Source of the DNA: Hygrocybe punicea
Lineage: Eukaryota > Basidiomycota > Agaricomycetes > Agaricales > Hygrophoraceae
Length of the DNA: 64,000 bases
NCBI GenBank assembly: GCA_963556145.1
Contig: OY744471.1
Location: 3,961,590-4,025,589, forward strand
Direction of reading: 5' to 3'
Of this stretch, positions 47,163 to 57,533 are shown one piece after another (within the stretch, counting starts at the first letter, position 1; each line of letters begins with the position of its first letter). The notes under the pieces were generated by a model. It ran no database searches, had not been told where the DNA came from, and saw only the letters and a program-made list of their open reading frames with translations. Both the position numbers and the translations under genes were made by a program.

Positions 47163-47715
47163 ATTGATGATAATTGTGATGTGTACCTCAAAGAACTTCA
47201 TGACCAGCTCCAGCTGAGCACCCAGAAATCAGTATCCTCATCCATGATATGGAGAGCCTTGCAACATAGTGGGCATACTATGAAAAAGGTCGGTTTCCCT
47301 TTGTTTTAGCTATTCTAACTGATAGTGAATGGCATGGGTATGGCGACCTGCACGGGTCACGGGTAAGGGTAGCCGTGGGTATGGGTATGAGTATGATTCT
47401 CCTACCCGTGAGCTTTATTTTAAGCCCTGGATCGTCCAAAACAGTGTAGAGACTCAACGTTCCCCTGAGCCCATATCGTCGATACGAATCCAGACGAACC
47501 CAACACCTCCAAACGACTCCCATTTAGTGTTGCCGAAGTTCAGTTCGGTCCGGTTCCAACCCTTTTTGGCGGAACCGCAAACTGAACTACGAGTCTGGCG
47601 CTGGCGCATGGCCAAACCTGGACCCAGATGGCGTCAAACCATCTTGCTGTGTTTGGTCTGGGTTCAGACACGGTCTGAAACCCAGACCGAGGTGGGCTCC
47701 CATGAGCTCCATTCT

Positions 47716-47768
47716 CCTCGCGAATGGCAGGCACGTATCAATAGATACGGTGCTGCATATTGCGAGGT
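47716..47768. repeat. CAATTG palindrome motif, copy 5 (core CAATAG)
   Basis: CCTCGCGAATGGC and ATTGCGAGGT flank GTATCAATAGATAC; the core has one change that keeps the arms paired. Confidence 0.65.
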
Positions 47769-47911
47769 AGATGGGTGCGGGGGAGCCCTCTGGTGTCCCC
47801 AAGAGATGTGGAGGGATGGGGCGTCTTGTTCCGTGGTCCCTGCCTGGCATTGCCGGCATTTGCTGCTGCTGCTGTTGCCGTTGCCGTTGCCGTTGCTGCT
47901 GGCGCTGCAGT

Positions 47912-47943
<32 letters not shown>

Positions 47944-47968
47944 GCCGTTGCCATTGCCATTGCCGCTG

Positions 47969-48007
47969 CTGGTGGTGGTGGTGGTGGTGGTGGTGGTGGT
48001 GGTGGTG
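47969..48007 (+). repeat. (TGG)n microsatellite
   Basis: About twelve consecutive TGG units lie inside hAT-like element 3, preceded by CTG/TTG runs. Confidence 0.9.
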
Positions 48008-49215
48008 TCGCGGCTGTCCCATGTCCATTGGCATTGGGTGGTCATCTCACGGCCGTGGGTGTGGTCACACTGCGGTCGCGGTCGAGCTTCCTGTAGCAGG
48101 CAACATTAGTAAAGTTCAGGAAAGTAAAATACGTACCTGTGTTCATTGGCCTTGTGTTGTTGTGTGTTGGTGAAGAAAGCTACCTGTAACGGTCACATGA
48201 TACCGTTTAACATGAAAAAGTAAGTAAAGGAATGCGAAAAATAAATGAAATAAATACCTTAAAAATATCCGCGTTTGTGGTTTGGACGCGGTTTGGAGCC
48301 ATTCAGGAAATCTGGCAGACCTCGAAACCCGGAACTGAACCCGCGGTCCGGTTCAGCACTTGGCTGAACTTAGACTGAACTTAGAGTTTGGTTAGGTTCG
48401 GAACTGAACTACGGCAACACTACTCCCATTCCAACCTGACGTGATGTGACCTGACGTGACCAACATGACCCGACACATGCCACTTTGTGACAGCTGCTTT
48501 TAGACCAAATCTGGCAGCCTCAGAAGCCCCAGAGTTCTAATTATAGGAGACAGATCTCATCAGACTCGATCCCTGACTTTGGACTTGCCTTATATACCCA
48601 TCCCCTCATCCCTTGGGAGATATATGTGAGATTTCAGATCTTTTTCTTGGATATGTATTTTCCCCTCCATTTTCCTGTCTGTGTCACATTGCAACCCCCC
48701 TTTCCACATCCCCATTCCATCTTCTCTTTGTAGTTTCCATTGGCCGAAGTAGACATGACCGAAAGTAGACTACAAACACATGTACTATAAATATGGTCCC
48801 CAACGACCGTACAAAAAAAGATACCCTTAGTCCCCGTTTCCTCATAGTCAGAATCATGTTTTAGTCCCTTCAAATCCTCGTCCTCGTAGACCCTTAGATT
48901 TTTGTAGTTCACTTCGTCATCTTTATTCTTGTTCTATTATTCATTCATCGTTTCCGATCCAACCTGACCTGACCCGCCATACCCAACATCGTCAGCATCG
49001 TTGGGTTCATCATTGTTTCTCTATTTTCATTCCATTCATTGCCGGATTTGTTATTATTCATCCAGTTTTACATGGTGGCTTTACTTTTACTTCCATTTCC
49101 ACTTCCTTTACTCATTCCCGACACTGACTTATCCACCATCACTTCTATGCTGACACCCCTAGGTTAGGATCATCTTTATTGTTCTGAAGCCACCCCGAAC
49201 CCGCATCTACAATGG

Positions 49216-49287
49216 TCAAGTATTGGGTGAGTTATGATCAAAACAATCATTCTTCATTGTTTTGATCTTAACTCACTCAATACTTGA
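49216..49287. repeat. 72-bp hairpin
   Basis: TCAAGTATTGGGTGAGTTA and TAACTCACTCAATACTTGA pair as part of a 32-bp stem with about 30 of 32 matches and an 8-base loop. It lies between an LTR end and the inner edge of a 122-bp inverted end. Confidence 0.8.
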
Positions 49288-49482
49288 CTGTTTTAGACGA
49301 TCCAGGGCTCAAAATGACGGGTAAACCTGCCGGATCACGGGTAGGGGTAGCTGCGGGTACAGGTACGGGTACAGCGCCAATACCCACGAGTTACCCGTGC
49401 CATTCACTACTTAGTAACTGACAATTTTGATAATTCTACACAGCTGATGAAGGTAGCTATTGAGAGGAGTGCTCTGCTGTGT

Positions 49483-50352
49483 TGTAGATGCGGGTTCAGG
49501 GTGGCTTCGGAACAATATAAAGAAGATCCTAACCAAGGGGTGTCAGCATAGAAGTGACGGTGGATAAGTCAGTGTCGGGAATAGTAGTAAAAAGTGGAAA
49601 TGGAATTAATAATATAAGCCGCCGTGTAAAACTGGACAAATAATAACAAATCCGGCAATGAATGGAGTGAAAATGGATAAATAAGGAAGAACCCGATGAT
49701 GCTGACGATGTCGGGTATGGCAGGTCAGGTTGGGTTGGGTCGGAAACGATGAATGAATATATGGGAACAATGATAAAGACAACGAAGTGAACTATAAAAG
49801 CTAAGGGTCTATGAGGATGAGCATTTTTGAAGGAATTAAAGATGATTCTGACTATGAGGGAAATGGGGACTAATGGTATCTCTTCTTTTGTATGGTTGTT
49901 GGGGACCGTTTTTATCGTACATGAGTGTGTAGTCTACTTTCGGACATGTCTATTTCGGCCAATAGAAACTACAAAGAGAAGATGGAATGGGGATGTGGAA
50001 AGGGGGGTTGCAATGTGACACAGACAGGAAAATGGAGGGGAAAATACATATCCAAGAAAAAGATCTGAAATCTCACATATATCTCCCAAGGGATGAGGGG
50101 ATGGGTATATAAGGCAAGTCCAAAGTCAGGGATCGAGTCCGATGAAATCCATCTCCTATTATTAGAACTCCGGGGCTTCTGAGGCTACCGGATTTGGTCC
50201 AAAAGCGGCATGTGTCAGGTCACGTCGGTCACATCGGGTCACGTCACGTCGGGTTACGTCGGGTTGGAATGGGAATCGATTGGAGGTGTTGGGTTTGTCC
50301 GGATTCGTGATATATCGACGATACGGACTCAGAGGGATGTTGAGTCTCTACA
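49483..50352. mobile_element. Solo LTR, family A, inverted (4-bp TSD GTGT)
   Basis: An 870-bp copy in the orientation opposite to 21266-22146, from TGTAGATGCGGG to GAGTCTCTACA. GTGT flanks both sides (49479-49482 and 50353-50356). Removing it rejoins the transposase codons CTG-CTG-TGT-GCT-GAA without a frame change, which proves the insertion point. Confidence 0.92.
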
Positions 50353-50675
50353 GTGTGCTGAATATATACGAAGGGTTGGCCTCCAGTATCAAGCTGAGCA
50401 GCTAGTATTTGTAGATGAGAGTGCCTGTGATTGGCACACAATGTACCAGGGCCACACTTGGGTGATTTTGGGCCAGCATGCTGTCAGAAAAGTCTTTTTC
50501 ATTTGGGGCAAATAAGGCATGGCACAGGTATACTGCAGGTCAGAATTCCTGACACCGGACCCGTACCCGCGTTACCTGTACCCGCGCTGATGACGGGTAC
50601 ACACTGTACCCACGCTGATGACAGGTACACACCGTACCCGTTATCGGCAGGTACCCACCACAACCCACCCTAAGT

Positions 50676-50731
50676 ACCTTGCGAACAACAGGGGCATGTC
50701 AATTGACACGCTCCGTTTGTTTTTGCGAGGT
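50676..50731. repeat. CAATTG palindrome motif, copy 6
   Basis: TACCTTGCGAA and TTGCGAGGT surround ATGTCAATTGACA. Confidence 0.75.
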
Positions 50732-50776
50732 TGGATGGGGCTGGTGAGGTTCCATGGGCGTCCGCGTGTGCTCACT

Positions 50777-50830
50777 ACCTCGCGAACAATGGGGGCACGT
50801 CAATTGATGCGCTCCGTGTTTTCGCGATGT
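50777..50830. repeat. CAATTG palindrome motif, copy 7
   Basis: ACCTCGCGAACAA and TTCGCGATGT surround ACGTCAATTGATGC. It starts 46 bp after copy 6. Confidence 0.75.
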
Positions 50831-52179
50831 TGTATGGCGCTGGGGATGGCCCATGGGCATCTGCCTCATTTCCGTCGTCCGTCATCCATTGCCCCTGTCC
50901 CCATTCCCATGCTCGCGGTCCTCATCGTCACCATCATCGTCATCCCCATTGCCATCATCGTCCCCATTGCCGTCGTCCTTCTTGTCCTGGTCTTTGTTGT
51001 CCTCGTTGTCCTGTTCCCCCGTTGTCGTCTTCCCGTTGTTGTAGTTGCTGTTCCCACTTTGTCGTCGTTCTCCCGTTCTCATCGTCATCGTTCTTGTCTT
51101 CGTTTACCCTGTCGTCGTCATTCCCATCGTCCTTGTTCTTGCTGTCATGGTCGGCCTGGGTTGTCCCTGTTCTCGGCTGCATCCCATCTGCTTGTTGCTG
51201 TTGCCATGTTCGCGTTCGTTTGGCGCGAGGGTGCGAGAAAAAAACCTAAAAGTGTTTTAGTAGTCAGTAGAATAAATGAATAAATGAATAGGATGCTTAC
51301 CTGGGGTGCCCTGGCACCCACACCTGTTGCCGTGTCATTGTTGAAAACGACCGTGGTTGTCGTTGCCGGATTTTTGTTGTTGTTGTTTGCGCTTGTCACA
51401 GTTGTAGATTAGCTAAAGTAAAAAAATTAATATTGAAAATAAAGTAAATAGGAAAGAAAAAACCCACCATAGGAAAGAAAAAACCCACCTGGGGGGCTTG
51501 GTTGACAGACCCGTGAAAACCTGTCACCCATGGATAACGGGTACAGTTTTGACATGGTGTGCAAACCAAAATACCGTACCTGAACCCGAATTACCCGTTT
51601 GGAATAACCGTGGGTAAACCCGTACCCGTGCTGTGCCCTAGGGGCAAACAGTATTTTGTTTCTTTATCTATTCAAGATCAGTTACTGGTAGCAGTGATTC
51701 AAGATATTCCATACTTCCTGCCATTTCCCTTGATGGGATATTGACTGTGAAGATTGTCAAGGGGTCATTCAAAACATCTCACTTCGCCGAATTCATTGAA
51801 GAGCTGCTTGAGCAAATGAATCCTTTTCTCAAGGTGAACTCCACCATTGTAATGGATAACTGCTGCATCCAGAAGTCCAATCTAATTGCTGAAATAATTG
51901 AGGAAAGGTATGTAATTGATCCTGCTTCCTTGCAGGTACTCATTGGGTTATAGGGGTATGCAAATTGAATTTCTCCCCCCATATTCACTGGGTTTCAACC
52001 TGATTGAACTTGCATTCTTGGCAATCAAGTCCAACATCAGGTGGAAGGGCAACATAGTGTGTGCAGTGATGGAAACACCTGACCAGCAGGCTGAGGTCTT
52101 TTGCCAACTGTGGGAATCAGTGTACACAGTGACAGCAGAGGATGCTGAGGCTTTCTATCATTACTGTGGATATTTGTAG

Positions 52180-53266
52180 CTACATCTGGCAAGACTGATG
52201 TATGAATATTTTGTTATACTCTGTAATTGTGCAATCATCAATGTCTTTCTTTGACATCTGTTGAGTGACTTCACTGCTTTGGAACCTTTGTGGGGGGGCT
52301 GAGACCTTCATCAGCAAATACCGGTTTTGGTTGGGTAAAATTGTACATTTATAAGGATTATTCTACATGGCTTCCTGGAGAGCTGGACCCTAGTTTCCTT
52401 ATTTAGGGGAGAAGCCAGGCACAAATAGGTCCTCAAAAAATATAATTACAGTCTGAATCTGAATGAGAATTTTATCTAGATAGTCCAAAAATAGAACTTG
52501 TGAAGATAGAATGTTTTGGACAAAACATTGCAGGAGCAGTTTACACTGCACCTTCTGCCCTCATGAAGTGCTTAAAAAATTCCCCAAGAGTTCTGTTAGT
52601 GGAAGGCATAAGCAGAATACACACAGTAATAAATTCAGCATTATTTTAGTAGCTGGGGAGATTTTATAGGCAAACTGAACTCTGATGTAGAAATGAACCT
52701 GATATCGACACAAAAACTGTGACGTTCTTTAAAGTTGGCTTTCCTCAAAATATATTGCTTGTTGGGATGATCAGATGATCAGATTATGATCTGGAGGGGA
52801 GCTATAATATCAAAAGCACCTCCATTGTACAATTTGTGCCTTGCTGACTCTGCAGTTCCCCAGACATCCAGGCCTACCAGCAATACAACAACCAGCTCAG
52901 CAATGGGAGTTAGTATTGCCTGCTTTGATATCTTTGGTCCCTTCTATTGGCCTGGCTACTTTTCAACCTTGTATCATTTTATATTTTGTTCCTCTCTCCA
53001 CAACACAGTCAACTAATTGCCTCTGCTTTCCCCTTGCAACTCTATCATTGTTCATCCTCCACCAACACAGAATGTCCCATGAAGATTGAAATGTTCCACA
53101 CACCCATGTCATGTAATGGTCCACCATGACAGCACAGGAAGGTCAAAGGGCATTGCTGCCATTCATTTTCAGAGAAATGGAGTTGGCACCAAGGCCGACC
53201 AGCAATACAACAAGCAGCTCAGCAATAGGAGTTGGTATCGCCTGCTTTGATATCTTTGGTCTCTTC
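52180..53266. other. Unassigned, with an 85-bp direct duplication
   Basis: Frames up to 82 codons are unrecognised. CAGCAATACAACAACCAGCTCAGCAA at about 52876, through to ATATCTTTGGTC, is repeated at about 53197-53260, immediately before the next hAT-like element. Confidence 0.4.
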
Positions 53267-53537
53267 TAGTGTTGGGGAAGTTCAGTCTCAGACCGATCCA
53301 AACCCGGTTTAGACCGAACCGAAACCGCCGGTTTCGGTTTGGGAATTTCTAGCAGAGACCGAACGGTTTGGTCTCGGTTTGGGAGATTTGGCCATGGTTC
53401 AAACCCAGTTCAAACTGAGTTTGAACCGAACCAATAAATGTCAGCTGGTGACTCAACACTCGCTCATTTCACAATGCCTTGAACAGGCCCCAAACAAGGA
53501 TCGGCCACCAGGAAATGGCGGCTGGGAGTACCCAGCC

Positions 53538-54979
53538 TAGTGCTGCCAAAGTTCGGTTCAGAACCGTTCCGAACCCGGTTCGAACTCCGAACTGAACCGG
53601 AAGTTCGGTTCAGTCCAGCACCTTGGGCTGAACTGAACCACGGGTCCAGTTCGGGGTTCAGGCAACCCCCAGGTTGTCTAAATGGTTCACGAGCGGTTCT
53701 GAACCGCTGAACCGATGTCCGCAGGTATTTATATTTCGCTCCAAACGAAGTTTTTACTCATACTGATTCAGCAAATTTCCGTTTTAGTCAACTAAACTTT
53801 ATTCTCAGCCACCAACCACCACCACTCTGAAATGCCTCGAACGCTTGCGTTCGAGGCAAATAGGTAAGTTTCACTTTCATTATTGTTTGTTCCTCATTCA
53901 CTAATACTTATGTAGGCACGATGGACGACAACAACAACAACAACAACGCACGACGCAAGCACCAGCACCAGCACCAGCATCAGAGGTGGCACCAGCAGCA
54001 GCAGCAGCACCAGCGCTAACACCAACACCACCACCGCCATAGTGGTCAACAAACTGCCCCAAAATGAGAGAAAGAGAGCGGTGGGGAAGGTGCACCCAAC
54101 CCCGCTGCCCTTCGTAAGTTCGTATTTATTATTAACAAAGTCAGCTAATACTTATACACACCAGCCCAATGACGCCAATGACCACACCCACACCCTTGCC
54201 CTCACCCTCGCCCATGCCCACGCCCACGCCAACGCTCACACTCACGCCAACGCCCCACGCCAATGCCCCCACACAGCAACGGCAACGGCAACAGCAACGG
54301 CAACAGCAACGCCCATGACCACACCCACACCCATGCCCTCACCCTCGCCCTCACCCATGCCAACACCAACGCTCACGCTCACGCCAATGCCCCATGCCAA
54401 TGCCCACATGGCAATGGCAATGGCAATGGCAACAGCAATGCTGGCAACAACAAGGACGAGGACGACAGATCACAATGGAGGCGAGGGGAGCAACAGGAGT
54501 GGTGCACCGACCGTCCCGCTGCACTAGGTGTGCGACCACCAGCGCCAAGGCAGGACCAGGTCCCCACCCCCGGTGAACACCTTGCGAACACGCAGCTCGG
54601 CATCAATTGACGTTGGGGCTATGTTCGCGAGGTTACAGGGAGGTGGGTGCCTCACCAGCGCCAAGTGATACCCATGGGTAAACCCACAAAAACCCATACC
54701 AGCATGTATATAATGTATATAATAATATATTGAGTTTCTGGGATGGTTAGAATATATAGAATAATAAATTGTGAATTTTTTACATGTAGAATGTGTGATA
54801 ATACTAAAATTGAATGTCCGAACCGCTCATGAACTTGGTTTGGGCCCCAAAAAAAAATGTGAACGGTTCAGGGCGGTTCAGGTTCAGTTCACGTGAAATC
54901 CTGAACTGAACCCGGAGTTCAGTTCAGGGTTCAGCCAAAATGGGTCTGAACTGGACTGAACTGAACTTTGGTAGCACTA
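53538..54979. mobile_element. hAT-like non-autonomous element 6 (TSD ACCCAGCC/ACCCAGCT)
   Basis: The ends TAGTGCTGCCAAAGTTCGGT and the inverse AACTTTGGTAGCACTA are inverted repeats; flanking 8-mers agree at seven of eight positions. It has two canonical introns, 53864-53915 (GTAAGT...TGTAG) and 54114-54164 (GTAAGT...CCAG). The block between is 198 nt, open in frame, and continues through the second splice to a stop at 54525, giving a T/S/H/A-rich low-complexity chain. A CAATTG palindrome lies at 54579-54633. No transposase is present. Confidence 0.83.
54579..54633. repeat. CAATTG palindrome motif, copy 8
   Basis: ACCTTGCGAAC and GTTCGCGAGGT surround GGCATCAATTGACG. It is in hAT-like element 6. 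Confidence 0.7.
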
Positions 54980-54987
54980 ACCCAGCT

Positions 54988-55519
54988 GCCCAGGTAAGTG
55001 TTATTTATATTATTTATATTGGATTCTAACTACAAATACGACAGGCAACACCACCACTAACACAACCACAACCAACGCCAACACCACCATGACCACGATG
55101 ACGACAACCACAATGACAATGACAACCACGATGACCAACGGCAACAACGGCATCAATAATACGACGGACCCCCATCCGGCATCAAACGTGCCCACAACAC
55201 GTGCACTGGCACGTGAACAACACTAGGACGGCCACGTCCAACACCAACAACGATGCGTCCAAGATGTGCGTGCACGCAAATGAACGTGAACGGGGTGGAG
55301 TGGCAGTCAACAAGATGGAATGAGCAGCGTGGGGTGGTGCATCCACCCCGCTCCTTCGTGGTATGTGATTTTTATTGTTGTTTTATTGATTTTATTCGTA
55401 TATAACGGAACGCGGCACTACGATACCACCACCATCACCACCATGCAACACCACCAACATCACCACCACCACCACCACCATGCAACACCAATGCGGCCAA
55501 CGGGGGTCAACCCGTCCGT
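54988..55519 (+). other. Interior of hAT-like element 5, exon-like blocks
   Basis: CAG|GTAAGTGTTATTT near 54993 matches the first intron donor of hAT-like element 1. ACN-rich blocks follow, then the homologue of the 243-nt block of element 1 and a (CAC)n run. Confidence 0.5.
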
Positions 55520-56415
55520 TGTAGAGGGTCGATGTCCCTCTGAGTCCATATCATCGATATATCATGAATCCGGACCAACCCGATGCCGCCATTCGACTTG
55601 CATTCGAACCCGACGTAACCCGATGTGACGTGACGTGACGTGACCCGACGTGACCGACGTAACCCGACACATGCCGCTTTGTGACGGCCGCTTTTGGGCT
55701 AAATCCAGCAGCCTCAAACGCCTCGGAGTTCCAATTCCAGGAGATGGATCTCTTTGGACTCAATCCCTGACTTTGGATTTACTTTATTTATGCATCCCCT
55801 CGTCCTTTCGGAGATATGTAGGACTTTCTAGATCTTTTCCTTGCATATTCGTTTTCCCCTCCATTTCCTGTCTTTGTTGCTTTGCAACCCCCCTTTCCAC
55901 ATCCCCATTCCAACCTTTCTTTGTAGCTTACCATCGGCCGAAGTAGACATGTCCGAAAGTAGATTACTGTTTCCTGTACTATAAAAACGGTCCCCGACGA
56001 CCGTACAAAATAAGATACCCTTAGTCCCCGTTTCCCTTTAGTCAGAATCGCCTTTTAATCCCTTCAAATGCTCGTCCACGTAGACCCTTAGCTTTTTGTA
56101 GTTCACTTCGTTGTCTTTATCATTGTTCCCTTACTTGTTCATCGTTTCCAACCCGACCCGACCTGACCCGACCCGCCGTACCCGACATCGTCGGCATCGT
56201 CGGGTTCTTCATTATTTGTCCGTTTTCACTCCGTTCATCGCCGGATTCATCGTTATTAGTCCAGTTTTACGTGGCGGCTTTACTTTTACTAACATTCCCT
56301 TCCTTTTACTACTATTCCCGACACTGACTTATCCAGTCACTTCTACACTGACACCCTCTGGTTAGGATCTTATTTCTTTATATAGTTCCGAAGCCACCCC
56401 AACCTCGCCTTTACA
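55520..56415. mobile_element. Solo LTR, family A (4-bp TSD CCGT)
   Basis: An 896-bp copy from TGTAGAGGGTCGATG to CGCCTTTACA, flanked by CCGT at 55516-55519 and 56416-56419. The host element sequence reads through cleanly when it is removed (compare 17290-17330). High similarity to 21266-22146 indicates a recent insertion. Confidence 0.9.
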
Positions 56416-56660
56416 CCGTCGTGCGTGCACAACACGCATGACGTGTTGGGACACCCATGTGGAGAGGCTCATACGCCACCACCACTATGCCACCACCGAA
56501 AACAGCCAACAGGTCCGACCCGCCTGTTGTCGCGTGCACAATGCATATGACGCATCGGGACACCACCACCACCACCTGGATGCAACTGAGGTGGAACACA
56601 CGCGTTGTACGCATGCGTTTCACCAGGACTGGGCCTTGCAGCCCCCTGCTCCCCAATCCC

Positions 56661-56712
56661 ACCCCGCGAAGAGGCTGGCCATGTCAATTGATGTGTGCGG
56701 CTCTCTCGTGAA
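56661..56712. repeat. CAATTG palindrome motif, copy 9
   Basis: ACCCCGCGAA and CTCTCGTGAA surround ATGTCAATTGATGT. It is in hAT-like element 5. Confidence 0.65.
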
Positions 56713-56749
56713 ATCGGAAATGGAGCAGGGCAACTCACCTGCCCAATCC

Positions 56750-56797
56750 CACCTCGCAAAGATGCCGGCTACGTCAACGGTGTGCGGCTCTCGCGCA
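56750..56797. repeat. CAATTG palindrome motif, copy 10 (core deleted)
   Basis: CACCTCGCAAAGATGCCGGC and GGCTCTCGCGCAG remain, but the core is reduced to ACGTCAACGGTGT. Confidence 0.5.
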
Positions 56798-56957
56798 GTC
56801 TCGGTTCAGACTGAGTTTAGGCCAAACCAAACCGATCGAAACCGTTTCGATCGGTTTCGGTCTGGTTCCTGGAAATCCTGCCAGGAACCGAACCATTCGG
56901 TCTCGGTTTGGGGCAAAAAGGCCAAAAACCGGACCGAACTGAACTTCCCCATCACTA

Positions 56958-57533
56958 CAAAGTTGAAAAGTAGCCAGGGTGATCATAGCCCATCATCTCA
57001 CGCACAGACCCCTCATCACATCACAAACACAAATGGCCAACAGCTAATAACTTGAGGTAGCTGTAGCTAGTAGCTGGTCATCAGCCTTAGCTTAGCCAGA
57101 CCTGGGCTAAGCTAAAACAGGCTAGGCTACTGGCTACTGGCCTTAGCTGTGGTAATACTAGAACTGGATGTATTATTCCAGTTTACTTTGTAAAGGGACC
57201 CATCATTGATGCCAACTTGTAAGGCTCCAGGTAAGAATTCCCCACCCAGGTCAGGGACATCAACACAGTAGTTGTGTTCAAATTGTTTGTCCAATAATCC
57301 ATAGGTCTTATGTAACATATTGAGGCTCTATGAACACTCCATCCATTCCATCCTCACCATACACAAGGCAAGCTGCCCCATGATTGCCAAGATATATTTA
57401 ACTTTCAATGATCCCAACTTTCTGCATTCTGAGAAATCAAGCAGCAACACTATATTGATAACTATAAGTCTGTTGAAGACATTGTAGGACTATCTACACA
57501 CATACTAGAAAGAAAATGTCTCACTGCTGCCCA
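56958..57533. other. Unassigned flank
   Basis: 57050-57150 has CTTAGCTTAGCC/GGCTAAGCTAA inverted words. A minus-strand frame at 57127-57318 is unrecognised. Confidence 0.3.

Larger units (their letters stand above)
47525..48422. mobile_element. hAT-like non-autonomous element 3 (8-bp TSD CTCCCATT)
   Basis: TAGTGTTGCCGAAGTTCAGT and the inverse ACTACGGCAACACTA form the ends. CTCCCATT lies on both sides (47517-47524 and 48423-48430), and the LTR sequence resumes exactly after it. Minus-strand intron-like segments at 48091-48136 and 48184-48257 precede a Q/T/G-rich low-complexity frame built on CTG/TGG repeats. One CAATTG-type palindrome (core CAATAG) is at 47716-47768. Confidence 0.88.
47445..49211. 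mobile_element. LTR family A copy, interrupted
   Basis: TGTAGAGACTCAACG to CCGCATCTACA matches the family A LTR over 80 bp on the left and about 780 bp on the right of a hAT-like insertion (47525-48422). Its own 4-bp duplication is not evident (ACAG against ATGG). Confidence 0.75.
47323..49409. mobile_element. Element with 122-bp inverted ends in the transposase intron
   Basis: Segments 47323-47444 and 49288-49409 are both 122 bp and inverted, sharing TAGTGAATGGCAYGGGTA at the outside and AGCCCTGGATCGTC at the inside. They flank an LTR and a small hairpin. TAACTGA occurs just left of the element and again five bases right of it, consistent with an eroded target duplication inside the intron. 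ACGGGTA repeats resemble hAT-like elements 2 and 5 here. Confidence 0.55.
50513..51640. mobile_element. hAT-like non-autonomous element 4 (8-bp TSD GGGGCAAA)
   Basis: The ends TAAGGCATGGCACAGGTA and the inverse ACCCGTGCTGTGCCCTA are inverted repeats. GGGGCAAA flanks at 50505-50512 and 51641-51648, and the transposase frame is restored when it is removed. The minus strand carries an exon/intron module (CACCCCAG|GTAAGC, intron 51300-51246) shared with the palindromic element at 13.3-16.4 kb, leading into N/D/G/T-rich low-complexity sequence. Two CAATTG palindromes lie at 50676-50731 and 50777-50830. Confidence 0.9.
47163..52179 (+). pseudogene. Tc1/IS630-like DD34E transposase gene broken by nested insertions
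   Basis: Coding pieces are 47163-47288 (YLKELHDQLQLSTQ, SMIWRALQHSGHTMKK), 49444-49482, 50357-50512, 51649-51650, 51704-51907 and 51954-52179. They make one transposase once the solo LTR (TSD GTGT), the hAT-like element (TSD GGGGCAAA) and three introns are set aside. The motifs QLVFVDESACDWHTMY, TIVMDNCCIQK and LPPYSLGFNLIELAF supply D, D and E, and after splicing the last two are separated by exactly 34 residues, as in DD34E enzymes. It ends YHYCGYL and a stop. Introns are 47289-49443 (itself invaded), 51651-51703 and 51908-51953. The usual SPD before the last motif is SLG here. The start is missing. Not functional as it stands. Confidence 0.85.
53267..56957. mobile_element. hAT-like element 5, composite with two inner insertions
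   Basis: TAGTGTTGGGGAAGTTCAGT on the left and the inverse GAACTTCCCCATCACTA on the right are the same ends as hAT-like element 1. Interior blocks match element 1 in order (GTGCACGCAAATGAACG, the intron ending GTATATAACGG, GAACGCGGCAC). It has been invaded by element 6 (53538-54979) and a solo LTR (55520-56415). The second intron acceptor is mutated (ATAAC where element 1 has ATAGG). Outer flanks lack an 8-bp duplication; the right flank (CAAAGTTGAAAAGTAGCCAG) is the inverse of 52953-52974, which suggests a rearrangement. Confidence 0.7.

Noticed and set aside
47587..48173. Glutamine/threonine-rich and valine/alanine-rich ORFs on both strands
   Set aside because: They come from (CTG)n and (TGG)n repeats inside a hAT-like element.
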